This document shows, in pieces, positions 1 through 11,582 of a DNA stretch of 64,000 nt (position 1 is the stretch's first letter; the number at the start of each line of letters is the position of its first letter). The notes under the pieces were generated by a model. It saw nothing but the letters and a program-made list of their open reading frames with translations. It was not told where the DNA came from and searched no databases. The position numbers and the translations under genes are program-made. The DNA comes from Anisus vortex (taxonomy: Eukaryota > Mollusca > Gastropoda > Planorbidae), in NCBI GenBank assembly GCA_949126835.1, contig CASBPS010000168.1, forward strand, positions 100,001 through 164,000, written 5' to 3'.

Positions 1-11
1 TACTCACAATC

Positions 12-779
12 ATGTGTTCATCCACTCGCTTCCCGGAAGCCATTCCGTTGCGTAACATAACAACAGTGAAAGTGGTAGACGCCCTGACAAATTTCTTCAC
101 ACGTTACGGCCTACCGAAGACAGTACAGTACGACCAGGGGACTTACTATACTTCGAACATTTTCAAACAAGTCATGGAACAATTAGGGATAAGCCTCAGG
201 CTAGCAAGTGCCTATCATCTTGAGAGCCAGGGAGCTCTGGAAAGGTTCCATCAGACCTTAAAGTCGATGCTTAAAAAGTACTATTATGAAAACGAGAAAG
301 ACTGGGATAAGGTGCGCCTTATGTACTGTTCGCTGCAAGAGAGGCCACTCAAGAATCCTTGGGGTTTAGCCCGTTCAAACTTGTGTATGGACACTCAGTC
401 AGAGGTCCGTTGAAACTGCTACATGAAACTTGGCTAACGGACAGTGAGCCGATTGGACTTTTGTCATATATAGATACATTTAAAAATAGACTTTATAATG
501 CTTTTAACCATGTAAAGACTCATTTTCCACAGATGCAGGAGCGTATGAAACAGAATTATGACCGGAAAGCAACAGCTAGAACTTTCGCACCAGGTGACAA
601 AGTTCTTGTGTTTCTGCCTCTGCAGTAACAAACCACTAAGTGCAAAATTTAGTGGGCCCTACGAGATAGAGTCAAAGCTAGGCGAGGTTAAATATTTTAT
701 AAAGACTCCTGATCGGAGACGAAAGCAGAGTGTATGTCATATTAATTTACTTAAGCCCTGTTTCCAGGGAAAAGAGTAA
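12..779 (+). pseudogene. Ty3/gypsy integrase relic (Gmr1-like element)
   Basis: Decayed integrase core and C-terminal region of a Ty3-type LTR retrotransposon, beginning before the window. Residues from nt 12 show the second catalytic Asp in DQGTYYTS (nt 132-134) and the catalytic Glu in GALERFHQTLK, with 35 residues between them, as in the D,D35E family; the first Asp would lie outside the window. Two frameshifts (near nt 355 and nt 625) carry the reading on through MKQNYDRKA and a GPYEIE segment to CHINLLKPCFQ, the usual integrase C-terminal tail that ends in an N/HxLKP motif. It is non-functional because of the frameshifts. The next segment encodes reverse transcriptase, so integrase lies upstream of RT, the reverse of the normal Ty3 order. 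Family identification is solid; the Gmr1-like label is inferred from domain order. Confidence 0.85.
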
Positions 780-1312
780 ACCACAAGAGGCCCCCATGAT
801 TTCATTAGCTAGAGTCCCGACGGACTTACCTAAGATAGAGCATAAGTTTGCAGAGAGCAAACTTAATAATACAGAAGCCCTTAAGAGCTTAGATACAAAA
901 CTAGGACATCTTCCGGAAGAAGATAAAGGTAAGATTATTAATCTGGTACATGAAAATAAGTCACTGTTTACAGTGTCCCCAGGAAGACGCATCTAATAGA
1001 GCACGATGTAATGTTAACCGAGGGTGCCAGACCCATCAAACAGCATCCCTTTAGAGTTAACCCCATCAGTCTTGAGCATATTAGAGCAGATGTAAAGTAC
1101 ATGTTAGAAATTGACATAGGAGAAGAATGTGATAGCGAATGGTCTTCACCCTGTGTGCTTGTACCAAAAGCCGACCAAACACTACGGTTTTAAAGAGACC
1201 TTGGGAAATTAAATAATTTGACAAAGACCGACTCGTATCCCATTCCCCGTATCACCGACAAGATAGAGACAACGTCATAGCTGATACTCTATCTCGGGTA
1301 CTACATGATTGA
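780..1312 (+). pseudogene. RT N-terminus fused to RNase H end by internal deletion (same Ty3-type element)
   Basis: This continues the element after integrase. Positions 780-990 encode a linker (KIINLVHENKSLF), as precedes RT in Ty3 pol. Positions 1011-1260 encode the start of RT: ARPIKQHPFRVNP, then WSSPCVLVPKAD and KLNNLTKTDSYPIPRITDK. At about nt 1262 the text jumps to RDNVIADTLSRVLHD and a stop at 1310-1312; NVIADTLSR is the conserved end of the Ty3 RNase H. The RT catalytic core and most of RNase H are therefore deleted. A stop at about 1191 and further frame changes also break it. Domain order integrase-linker-RT-RNase H-stop is what Gmr1-like elements show. Confidence 0.8.
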
Positions 1313-3449
1313 TTGACTAACCCAATGTTTCTTTTTCAGATCAACTCACTTGTTCATTAAGAATGTGTCATGATAACCTATCATTCGTTTGAATTTTGAT
1401 TATAGAATACCTATTGAGCACTTGTATCAGACAGAAGTCAAGTCTTTTGAAAGTATTAATTATTTTCATAATCATGCACTAGATGATACGTATTATATTT
1501 TCTGATTGATGTTCTGATATATTTTAAATTCATTTAATTCATTTCATTATGGAAAAGAAATTCCATTTAAATTTTGATGCATTATGCAATAAATATATAT
1601 GTATGTATTTACTTCGTTTGGATGGATGAAAGTAATTGTCATTCCAAGCAATTATGTGGGGAAACTTACTGAATTATAACCCAAAGAAATCTTTACGATC
1701 AGTACACTGCAAAAAAGTCACTGTGAGAGAGTTGTCCTGAATTATTTTTTTTTCTTTGAAGATAATTGATTTGTTGTCTTGTTTTATTTTAGTTAATGAA
1801 TAAAACTTGTTAATAATATGTACAATTTTTATCTCTCAGAAAGAGATTGATACTATGATATACATTTTTCCAAATATCTGGGAATAGAAAGAAATAAAGG
1901 AACTTAAAAGTGTGTACTTATCCAAGCCTGAACATTCGTTTATATTAAACTATTAAAGTTGCCAAAAACGCATAATGGTAGATTACATTTTAATATTTAG
2001 ATTTCTGTAGAAGGAAAGGGAAATAAATTGTAAATAGATTGTATTTTTCGTCATATTTTAGAAATGGGAAGTAAAAATCACTTTGAGTATAAACCCTGAC
2101 CTACCCTGTAATAGATATTAGTTAATGTCAAGTTGACATTGTAATTTATCGATACATGTATTTCTGGGGAGAAGGGGAAGTAATCTATGGTTTGACTCTA
2201 GTGATCAGTACTAGAATTAAATATCTTAGTTCGTACATTGGAGGTAAATTATTGAAATTGTCAGAGTTATAGCAATGTTAAATTTGTTTAAGTAAGTTAA
2301 ATTTTTTGTAATTATTTTTGGTGGAAATCCACACAACCGTACATAGTTAAAATAGGAATGGTTGTACTTGTTGAGACATTAGTTAATTTTAATGTTAACG
2401 GGAAAATATATGTTCATCATGTTATAGAACCACATTTACCCTTATGTAATGATTCTTTTATAATCTAAGCATGCCACTAAGACATGTTTTACTCTATTAT
2501 TACACCTTAAATTGTCTTTGATTGATGTTTGTTAAATCTAAAAGTCAAACATAGGCGTCAACAAAATATGTGTTAGCGTTAGGTACAAAAAATGTACCAT
2601 GTTGGGTATTACCATGGTAATTATGGTACAATATTTCTTTCGTTGTGTGGGGGCGTGTCACATATTAATAGCACCCACAGCTCTCTCTCAACGCAAGTTT
2701 TGTGGGCGGTACTAAGAAGCCTAGACTGTTCTAAGAATCCACTCTCGTGCAGACCTCAAATTCTCGGAATGGCTAGGAATAGTCTATTATTTCTCGTACA
2801 GGGGAGTTTATGTTAAAACTATAATTTTTATTATGAGTTTCGTAATGATATTATTATTTTCACCCCTCCTAGTAATAGGTCTGTTCCCCGCTCTCCTCCG
2901 CTAGTATTTAAGGCTAGGCAGCTAGAAGTTTGGATAGAGTCTTGTGCAGAGTTTTGTACAGAGTGGACGCTTGTGTTGGCACTATTTTCTTCTAACTGTA
3001 TATAATCTTCATATTGTATATATTTGCACATATCATCTGAATTAAATTATCAACAACATTTACACTGAAACTTCCTCGTCTAGTTACTATTTTTGTTTCG
3101 TTGTTTACAATACGATAATATATTTATTTACAACTACAACGTCAAGGAAAGGAACTGTTAGAACGCAAATCCTGAGTTTGTGCCCAGGACAATAAGGAGA
3201 GTTCGTGTAATACTGAAATATAAGTCATAATAATCAAAGTCTACCCTAGGACGAACGAGAATTATCCACAACGTCTACACGGCTCTGACCACAAGGGGAT
3301 TGTGGTCGTAACAATACCAAAAGCTGACAGCATCTATCTAGCTACAACATTCCGAAATAGTGACTATGACAACTTACCCGCACTGACAACTAGCCCCGCA
3401 CTCCCCTACTCTACCTTTTATTATAAGACGTCGACAATTCCCCATGTTT
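1313..3449. other. Non-coding region with a possible LTR remnant
   Basis: There is no convincing gene. A purine-rich run at about 2166-2182 could be a polypurine tract. A stretch at about 2571-3060 begins TGTTAGCG and contains a TATA-like TAGTATTTAAGG near 2905 followed by a T-rich, AATTAAA-containing end, so it could be the 3' LTR of the Ty3-type element just upstream. No second LTR copy is in the window to confirm this. Short ORFs here have no recognisable domain. Confidence 0.35.
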
Positions 3450-3617
3450 CCGGCTTTTGTAATAACAATCAACAAATCGCAGGGCTGGACATTTGATCAT
3501 GTCGGAGTGGATCTAAAGACTACCGTCTTTTCACATGTTCAGCTATATGTCGCTTTGACGAGATCAAGAAGTCCCAATAATTTGAAAGTGAGAGTTCAAC
3601 CAAATCCTCAACAATGA
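3450..3617 (+). pseudogene. Helitron/PIF1-family helicase C-terminal relic
   Basis: Frame starting near nt 3450 reads AFVITINKSQGWTFDHVGVD then HVQLYVALTRSRSPNNLKV and stops at 3615-3617. TINKSQGxT is helicase motif V and QLYVALTRSR is motif VI of the PIF1 / Helitron RepHel superfamily-1 helicases, where the domain ends shortly after motif VI just as here. Only the last 55 or so residues survive; no upstream motifs I-IV are seen. It could come from an autonomous Helitron, which would fit the non-autonomous Helitrons elsewhere in the window, or from a PIF1 retrocopy. The match is clear but short. Confidence 0.7.
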
Positions 3618-5360
3618 CAACTATTGCAGGATGACCGACAATTTACAATTTACGCGCAATTTTGTTTTTAGAGAAGTGTTCCAGTATTGAAATACATATA
3701 CATATATATGTACATAATAAACCATGCATATGCATTTTATTAATTTATCTGATAAATAAATCCTTTAAGTTTTTATTAGCTATTGATTTTTGGTATACTG
3801 ATGCTTTCATCTAACTTATTGCACGAAAAACATACTACACTTAAGAAACCAGTAAAACTAACAACATAGCATCATTAAAAATGCAAGACTAGACTCAATT
3901 CAGGATAAGAGGATAAGAGTAGGAGTCACCTTAATCTTCTGTACTGTAGGAGCGTCTGTGATATATAAGATGAGATACTAAAGATATTATAAAAATGTAT
4001 TCCCTCAAGGACTTGCTTTTTTTTAAAAGAAATAATACATAAATGATAACAAAGCATAGTTTATATAAATGATAGAAACTGTCATGTGCACCAGATGAAA
4101 TGAAAAAAAAATGGTTTGTGAGAGGGGGCGGGGGTAGGTAGAACGTGTTTTCAATGGCATCGATTATATGTGTCAAGTTTCAACTGGATGGGATGATGGT
4201 GCGTCAATTACCTTACAGTATATATTGTTTACCATAAATCAACCATTTGCGAGATTAATATAAAGGATTTTTTTATGGCAGAAAAAGGATTGAAAGTTTT
4301 ATGTGATTTATAAAAATGATCTTGCTCAATCTTATCTCATTATATGCTGTACTTAGGACCCACTTATCCTAAAAGCTGGCAAAATAGAAAAAAAAATTTT
4401 ATCCGTGGTTTCCCACGGGCTATTTCTAGTATATAAATAACATTCTACAGTAGGTATGTAGATATGTATTCAAGTAGGTAAGTAGGTAGACTGATTGTTA
4501 GGTAGGTAGGAAGGTTGAGATGTATAAATGTATACATTATCTAAATGTATGTTACAATTATGTAGATGTGTCGGTAGACAGTAAAATAGACATGTTGGGA
4601 GGTCGGTCGGCAGATTTATATTATCTTAGTACTGACCTGGCATGTTTAGAATATCCAATACTATAATCAAAAAGTGCAAAAGAAGTTCTAATGCAAAAGT
4701 CATGGCACTTATTACAACTTTTAGGACTAAAATAACTAATTGTCCAAAAACAATGAATATATTTCTAAAACTGAACCACGTTAATTGACCATCTAACGAA
4801 GCAGGTGTTGGAGTAGACATTTTATATGTTTGGATTAACCAACTAGGCCTATCTGTAAAAATATAAGTAATTATTAAATTTATATAAAATACAGGCAAAT
4901 ATATATTTCAGTCATAGAAAGAGCGTCTGTAATGTAAGAGATAAGGCAGCTCAAACGGCGCCATGATTATTATTTAAGGGAGACTACTGCACTTCCGGTA
5001 TATTTTTGCGTGTACTTATTTATGCGGCATTCGAGTAGGAATAACTAAAAATAGAATAGCCTAATTTTCCGTTTTCTGAAACTGTGCATTTTAAAACTGT
5101 TTGTTTTATTGATGCGTTATTAGCAACCTTGCAATTATATTTTTTCTGTTAAAATTATAAAGAAAGAAAAATATTATGTACATTGCTCTTTTAAATTAAA
5201 AAATACCATTTTAAATAAAATTATGTTTCAATATACAGTAAAAAAAAATATGTTTGCAGTATAAGCACTGATCTATATATTATTGTGAAATATAACCTCT
5301 TCGGCTTATAATGTTTAAGATAAAATCACTTCTCTATATGAGTAGAAAAGCCATAACTAA
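3618..5360. other. Gene-poor stretch with LINE-A tail fragments and GTAG-rich repeat
   Basis: No gene is seen. Positions 3870-3970 (+) match the LINE-A 3' tail (GCAAGACTAGACTCAA followed by GGAGCGTCTGTGATATATAAGATGAG), and 4911-4950 holds a second short piece (GAGCGTCTGTAATGTAAGAG). Positions 4450-4520 form an irregular GTAG/GTAT-rich simple repeat. The rest is AT-rich unique sequence. Confidence 0.6.
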
Positions 5361-5480
5361 GTGGACGTCCATTAATTATGTCAACAAAATAGGGGGGAAG
5401 GTGGTCTGAAAAAGTTTGACAATTGTTGACATGGGGGAGGGAGGGAGAGGTCAAGAAAAGTTTACGTCAACAATGTTACT
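5361..5480 (+). repeat. GTCAAC-family transposon end
   Basis: The segment GTCCATTAATTATGTCAACA followed by an AATAGGGGGG run, a TTGACAATTGTTGACA palindrome and a GGTCAAGAAAAGTTTACGTCAAC segment recurs inverted at about 29150-29275 and, more decayed, at 35030-35135. It looks like the terminal region of a DNA transposon family, but no complete copy is present. Confidence 0.5.
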
Positions 5481-5629
5481 TTTTATTACATAAAAAATGA
5501 TACAAATTTATTACAAAATTCTTCATGTGACCTGTGCCACGTAGGCCTAGCTACCTTATAACAGTTAAATCCTAATTTTAACATGTCTTTAATAATATGA
5601 ATTAGTTTTTCTGTCTTAGATGGGCTATA

Positions 5630-6240
5630 CAGTAACGTAGCCAGGGGGGGAGCAGGGGGAGCGGCTTTCCCCCCCTACGACCCTTTTCGAAAAAAAAAAG
5701 GCCTTTTCAGGAAAACATTTTTATCTTTTTAATTAGCCACGAAGCACAATTTATGTTGTTTCTAATTTTCTTCTTTAAATTGTATTTCAACAATTTCATT
5801 TATTACAATAATTTTGAATCATTCAGCGTGCCAACTTTGTGAAAGTCAAACTGATCAACTATATACTTTTTATAAGACAATTTATTTAGTGCCGTAGCAA
5901 GACCAAGACCAAAAGAAAATGAGCGTAATAGAGAAAATCATTAAAGTGTTTTATAGTTAATAAAAAATTATCCTGCTTGTTATTATCAGCTTTAAAAAAA
6001 AAACATTCATAGATAATACACAATTTCATTACTCAACTTACACATTAATAGTTATCAACATTTGAATTTAGTTGTCAAGAAATTATTCTAGTAATAGATA
6101 TGTCTTTAATGTTTGATCTCAGAATAACTGAGATTTACTCTAACATTATTATTTTAATCCGAAGGGAAATTAATGAGAACAAATTGCAGTTAAGAGGAAT
6201 AATAATAATCATACAATCTGGGTAATCTGTTGTTTTTTTT
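5630..6240 (+). mobile_element. hAT-like element fragment, CAGTNNCGTAGCC terminus, copy 1
   Basis: Starts with CAGTAACGTAGCCAGG, close to the common animal hAT terminus CAGTGGCGTAGCCAGG, followed by a G-run and a CCTTTTCGAAAA / GGCCTTTTCAGG pair. The body matches 13774-14370 over several hundred bases (landmarks AAGACAATTTATTTA, AGACCAAGACC, TTTAGTTGTCAAGA, CTCAGAATAACTGAG). It ends in a short version of the core containing ATCATACAATCTGGGTAA. No transposase coding remains. Confidence 0.65.
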
Positions 6241-6429
6241 GGTTATAGAATAGTTTTGCTTATACAGATTCGCTACCCGATACTGGGCCACGATATAACA
6301 TTTCCGGTTCGCAAATGTCAATTTCTATGTTAATCTATAGTAGACCTAATTGTACTATTGATATACCCATTGTAATATTATATTACATTTTTTGTTGTAC
6401 TATTAAAACGATTTGAACTGCCGACCTAT

Positions 6430-7040
6430 GACGATGTCAACTTAGAGATAAGATGCTGCAAATTTAGGGATATGACGCTGTGAACTTAGGGATAACATGC
6501 TGTAAATTTAGGAATAAGACTCTGTGAACCTAGAGATAAGACGCTGTCACCTTAGGAACAATATATTAAGACACTGTCAACTTAGGGATAAGACGATGTA
6601 AACTTAGGAACAAGACGGTGTCAACTTTGAGATACGACGCCGTGAACTTAGGGATAAGACGCTGTCAACTTAGGGATAAGACGCTGTCAACTTAGGAATA
6701 AGACGCTGTCAACTTAGGGATAAGACTCTGTCAACTTAGGGATAAGACGCTGTCAACTTAGGAATAAGACGCTGTCAACTTAGGGATAAGACTCTGTGAA
6801 CTTAGAGATAAGACGCTGTCACCTTAAGAACAATATATTAAGACGCTGTCAACTTAGGGATAAGACGCTGTCGACTTAGGAATACGACACTGTCAACTTA
6901 GGGATAAGACGCTGTCAGCTTAAGGATAAGACGCTGTCATTTTAGGGGTGAGAAGCTGTCGACTTAGGGATAGTACATTATGAAGACAAGGATATACCTA
7001 TAAACATTCAGGGATATAACACTGTGAATTTATGACTGAA
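6430..7040 (+). repeat. Minisatellite, 23-bp unit
   Basis: About two dozen tandem copies of a 23-bp unit, typical form CTTAGGGATAAGACGCTGTCAA, with GGAATAAGAC and ACTCTGTGAAC variants. Two copies contain a short insert with AACAATATATTAAGAC. There are no unique spacers, so this is not a CRISPR array. Copies diverge towards both ends, as expected for an old minisatellite. Confidence 0.9.
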
Positions 7041-7358
7041 CCCATTTAAAATGTCTGAAGTGATTCTTAGAAAGTCGCTGTGTTTAAAACTAAAATGTTT
7101 TCAATTTTTTTTTGTCAAAGTCATTCTAAGTTCTTTTGTGTCCGCCATTTGTTTCTCTGTTAAACGGCAAAGTGCGACGCTATGACAATTCACAAAAATA
7201 CATTTTTTCCCTCCATATTTCTTGCCCTGTTAGTTAACACCCTATCGAACAAAATAATAGAGAAACAAACATAAACATCATAAGCCTTTGTTTGTAACCA
7301 GATGAAAATGGTGAATAGAGTTTGTAGAGATTGTCAGTCTGTCTGGAACTGTCGTACA

Positions 7359-7932
7359 TAGGGTTGCCATCTATCCCGATATATCGGGACCGTCACCGTT
7401 AAGGACCGTCTTGTCCCGACATCCCGACAAGACCCAATTTTGTCCCGATTTTACGAAATACTGATACGAGCTTGGCTCAATTAGCCTACTCAAGTAACGC
7501 CATCTTTTAGCGCAACATGTAAATACAACGGTCCAACAGACTACGGGAAATGTAGGATGTAGGAGGTAAATACAGTTTTATTTATATCAACAAATTTATG
7601 TTGACAAGATCGTCTAACAGATGACGTTGCGTATCCTGTATCGACGATGCAAGTACCTTCTAGATCTAGCGCCATCATTCGAGAAAATACCAGACTGACT
7701 TGCATGAAGTTTTATAAATAAATAAGTAAAAAAAGACAAAAAGACTTGCTGAAAAAGGTGAAATCTTCCGAAAAATATGGTGTAATCTGTACCAACTACT
7801 TCTGTCGCAACAAGTTCCATGTAATTGTGTATTTAATTAAAAGTAATTATATTGAATATATTTATTACTTTATTTCTACATCCACACCTCAGATTGTACC
7901 AAACGAGGTCCCAGATAGATATGGCAACCCTA
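7359..7932. mobile_element. hAT-type MITE with perfect 8-bp target duplication
   Basis: 574-bp element with terminal inverted repeats TAGGGTTGCCATCTATCC at the left and, read inward from the right, TAGGGTTGCCATATCTATCT; GGGACC follows in both. It is flanked by identical 8-bp direct repeats GTCGTACA at 7351-7358 and 7933-7940, the duplication size of hAT (and P) elements. The inside has a second hairpin, CCCGATATATCGGG, near the left end and no transposase motif. Short ORFs inside are not protein-like. hAT is preferred because TAGGGTTGCCA resembles many hAT termini. Confidence 0.8.
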
Positions 7933-8084
7933 GTCGTACACTATGTTGTTGTTGTTGTTGTTTTTGTTTTTGGTCCAAGACTCTTTCCGGATACAGGGGA
8001 CAAGTAGTGGATAATTTAACGTAAACAATAGTAGATTTAAAAAAAAATTAAAGTGCAGGCTGCATCGATTTTATTTTTTTTTAT

Positions 8085-8215
8085 ATAGGACGTGTTTTCT
8101 AACGGACGTGTTTTATAACGGACGTGTTTTATATAGGACGTGTTTTCTAACGGACGTGTCTTATATCAAACGTGTTTTATATCCAACGTGTTTTATATCG
8201 AACGTGTTTTCAGAA
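8085..8215 (+). repeat. Short tandem repeat around GGACGTGTTTT
   Basis: About seven tandem copies of an 18-19-bp unit centred on ACGTGTTTTATAT, with CTAACGG, TATAGG and TATCGA variants between copies. There is no coding potential. Confidence 0.8.
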
Positions 8216-9367
8216 TGGGCTTCACAAGTTGGAGTCTATTAGTTTCCTTTGTTAATCTCTGCAGGGAAAAAGGAGGTTTTTGTCCTCGGGATTATATCTA
8301 AAACAGAATGAAGGGAGGCGGGGAGCGATGTTGAAACAATTGTGTACAGGAAAAGTAAATGACATGTGATTTAATTCAATCACATTTAGTAAATGTATAC
8401 ATTTTGTGATATTTTTATTTTTCCGTTTGTATGTTCCAGACGCTACTTCTATACAAAAGATATTTATGTCTCCCTGTAATCTGAGTTAATCCTTGCATCC
8501 TGATAATATGATGTCAGTAAAAAAATATAATGAAGTCAATCCCGTCGGATCAAATTGATACATAAAGCCGGTTTACCGAACTTTTGTTCCTCGTTACTCG
8601 GTTATTTCTATACTTGTACTTTATGATCCACTTACAAATTATATCGCCTATACTAAGCTATAAATAATTTATTATATAAATGTGTACACAATATACATGT
8701 GTATATAGTGACTATTACAGTAAACTCTAGAGGGCAGAGGTTAAGATCAGGTTCAAATATCAAATCAATGTCAAGTAATATAATGTAAATAATAATATTA
8801 TGTTAGACATTGTCATAATAACATGACCTTGAATTACAACTTTTGAAAAAAAACAATTGCTAGTCGTTCAGTTCACATGTTGGCCCGGTATAAGGTAGCG
8901 ACCTGGCATTTGTGAGAAACCGCTTTGTCAATGTATTAAAAAGATTGTGTGAAACCCCTTGGTCAATGTATTAAATTAATTGTGTGAAACCCCTTTGTCA
9001 ATATATTTTTAAAAATGTGTGAAACATGTACATGTATTTTTTTTCTCAACTCCGGTGTTAATATAAAGCTCTAAAAGCATTTTGTTAAACATTTGTTGTT
9101 AAGGTAAAAAAAAATTAATTCACCAGGAATGTAAATTTAATGCATTATTAATACAAACAATCGTTCTAATTAAAACAAAAACATTACAGTTATTGTCATG
9201 TGACGAAATAATTCAAAAAGTAAACAGGGCTAAAGAATAATATTATATAACTTTCATATAAGATGTTGTTTCTGTATGACCTTAGGCCTGTTACATTATT
9301 ATGTATACGGCTATTGTTTAAAACCCCATCTTTCCCCTCTACATCGTTATTTTATTTAAGATATACT
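8216..9367. other. Non-coding, small 54-bp direct repeat
   Basis: No gene is visible. At 8920-9030 three imperfect copies of about 54 bp each carry GTGTGAAACCCCTTTGTCAAT. At 8545-8585 there is a decayed SINE-B piece (GTCGGATCAAATTGATACAT). The remainder is AT-rich. Confidence 0.6.
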
Positions 9368-9906
9368 ATAGAGCGTTCGCAATGGGCGGAGCTTAAGTTT
9401 CTTTTGTAAATTGAGGAACAAATATGGCACATGGTGAAGTTTCTTATCATGCCAAATTCACATATGAATATTGGCTATCCTACTCAAAAATAAGGAGGTA
9501 AATAGTAGTACTGTAGATTAATTGATTAATGTGATTAGGCTAGGGCCGGCTAAACCTATTTACACTTTCAATTTCACTTGATAGGCCTACACTTTTAATG
9601 TTTCGTAGGCTAGGCCAATGACAAATGTCTAAGTGATAGTGTTGGTGAAATGGCTATTTAGTCAAGTCACTAATAGGCTCACATCGTCTATGATCTATGT
9701 CTATGATAATAATAAAATAGCCTATTTTATTTAACTGACATTTTACAGCTTAAATCTTAATAAGACTTAAAACACACACATCATTTAAAAAAATGCTCGA
9801 GCCTATATGAAACTTTATTAATACAGCGGCCATTGTTACTTGTACACCATTACTCAAAATAAACAAAAATCACGTGCTTTTTGTCACGTGATTGCAAATG
9901 CCCTAT
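9368..9906 (+). mobile_element. MITE-M copy 1
   Basis: 539-bp interspersed repeat beginning ATAGAGCGTTCGCAAT and ending ATTGCAAATGCCCTAT. The ends form an imperfect inverted repeat, matching at 13 of 16 positions. Landmarks TTCACATATGAATATTGGCT, GGAGGTAAATAGTAGTACTG, TAGTCAAGTCACTAATAGGC and the AATCACGTGCTTTTTGTCACGTGATT hairpin near the 3' end recur at 20569-21142 and inverted at 31842-32302. No ORF is present. Target duplication is unclear, so the superfamily is not assigned. Confidence 0.75.
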
Positions 9907-10964
9907 TCATTAAGTCACTACTGTTTATTTTCTCCTTTTAACTTAACAAACAAAGGCCAAGGTTATATGAAAATACTATCGCCAATTGTTAAACCAGTTC
10001 GGGCCGGATAAAATCTAGACAGATCGGCTGCTATATTTAAGCCAATGGTTTGGGCTAAAAAATTCGCGCAAAACTATTAATAATATTTCTTGGAAATTAA
10101 GGTCAACCGCGAGAAATGCATGATTCCCATTGGAAGCAGCAAAGTAAGTTGTGACGTGTTTCTAATTAGTCCCTCCCACTTTTTGTCAGCTGCCGACAAG
10201 AAGCCGGCAAGCGCTCAGTTCAGCTACCAGATTCCATAGTGTGTGGACGTATTCTTTTGCTCTCTACACACTTTATACTATGACTAAATATTTCATCATT
10301 TTTACTACATTACAAGTTGTTGCTAAGTTGAAACTAAATTAAAACTCCATCATTTTTTACAATACGGACTTGGTTTGATTACTGATTTTTACAAGTTAAT
10401 AGAATTGATGCTATTTTGTCACACTGGAAAAGTTGCTGATCATTTAAACTTTAAACTACTGTCAGAGAGACGTAGGGACTTGAAGACCCCATTGAATTAT
10501 ACCTAGACTAGACAAACGCAGCTAACTCGTTGCTACAACGTTACACACCTCTTAAATCAAAAGTAATTTGTGACAGGGACATAACACCAACAACACCGAC
10601 AACAACAACAATAACGAAGTCTGTGTTTTTCCATGACTTCAGGGCCGAACAAAATGTCACAGCAAAGAATAGCATTTCCGTCTTCTTCATCAGTTCTTTT
10701 CTTAGCTTTCAGCGATTTGTCCATGTGTTCTAACACTGGTGTCCGTAAACGTAACATCTTAAAAGACAGTAGCAGACGTAACAATGTCGTTGATGCATTA
10801 GATTGTTAAAACCTGAAAATTATGTAGCCTAGTCGCTTTATTTTTAAATTATACATTTAATTATTTCATAGTCTGTTTCAGTCTTTTATTTAAAGACATT
10901 TTTTTTTTCATAAAACCAGTTGGAAAAAAGTTACCTAAACTTAGCCGATATAAGAACAAGGATG
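9907..10964. other. Non-coding, nothing recognised
   Basis: No gene, RNA or transposon end is recognised. A short (CAA)n/(CAC)n-type tract lies at 10585-10615. Small ORFs on both strands here have low-complexity translations and no domain. Confidence 0.5.
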
Positions 10965-11582
10965 TCAACTGTTAAAGTTTAGGAATTACACGTAAGACGT
11001 CGACCTTTAAAGTTTAGGAATATCACGTCAGACATCGACTGTTAAAGTTTAGGAATATCCCGTCAGACGTCAACTGTTAAAGTTTAGGAATATCACGTCA
11101 GACGTCAACTGTTAAAGTTTAGGAATATCACATCAGATTTAAACTGTTAAAGTTTAGGAATATCACGTCAGACGTCAACTGTTAAAGTTTAGGAATATCA
11201 CGTCAGACGTCAACTGTTAAAGTTTAGGAATATCACGTCAGACATCAACTGTTAAAGTTTAGGAATATCACGTCAGACGTCAACTGTTAAAGTTTAGGAA
11301 TATCACGTCAGACGTCGTCTGTTAAAGTTAAAGAATATCACTTCAGACGTTAACTGTTACAGTTTAGGAATTTCACGTCATTCATCAACTGTTAAAGTTT
11401 AGGAATATCACGTCAGACGTCAACTGTTAAAGTTTAGGAACATTCACGTCAGACGTCAAATGTTAAAGTTTAGGAATATCACGTCAGACGTCAACTGTTA
11501 AAGTTTAGGAATATCAAGTTTAATGTCAACTGTTAAAGTTTAGGAATATCAAGTTTAATGTCAACTGTTAAAGTTTAGGAAA
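10965..11582 (+). repeat. Minisatellite, 35-bp unit
   Basis: About 17 tandem copies of a 35-bp unit, GTTTAGGAATATCACGTCAG followed by ACGTCAACTGTTAAA. Copies in the middle are nearly identical; the last few carry AAGTTTAATGTCAAC. The unit shares TTAGGAATA and a GACG..TCAAC block with the 23-bp unit at 6430-7040. Confidence 0.92.

Noticed and set aside
2571..3060. Confident LTR call
   Set aside because: Promoter-like and poly(A)-like sequence is present, but there is no second LTR, primer-binding site or clear TG...CA ends; kept only as a possibility.
3302..3496. 64-residue ORF before the helicase relic
   Set aside because: It overlaps the helicase segment in another frame and shows no domain; the motif V-VI frame explains the sequence better.
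9368..9906. TA target duplication for MITE-M
   Set aside because: The flanks of the copies do not agree on any one duplication, so no superfamily was assigned.
10530..10784. Overlapping ORFs on both strands at 10.5-10.8 kb
   Set aside because: Low-complexity Thr or Cys runs come from a CAA/CAC-type tract; no domain and no splice context.
6430..11582. Possible CRISPR arrays
   Set aside because: The arrays are pure tandem repeats without unique spacers, in eukaryotic DNA with no cas genes.
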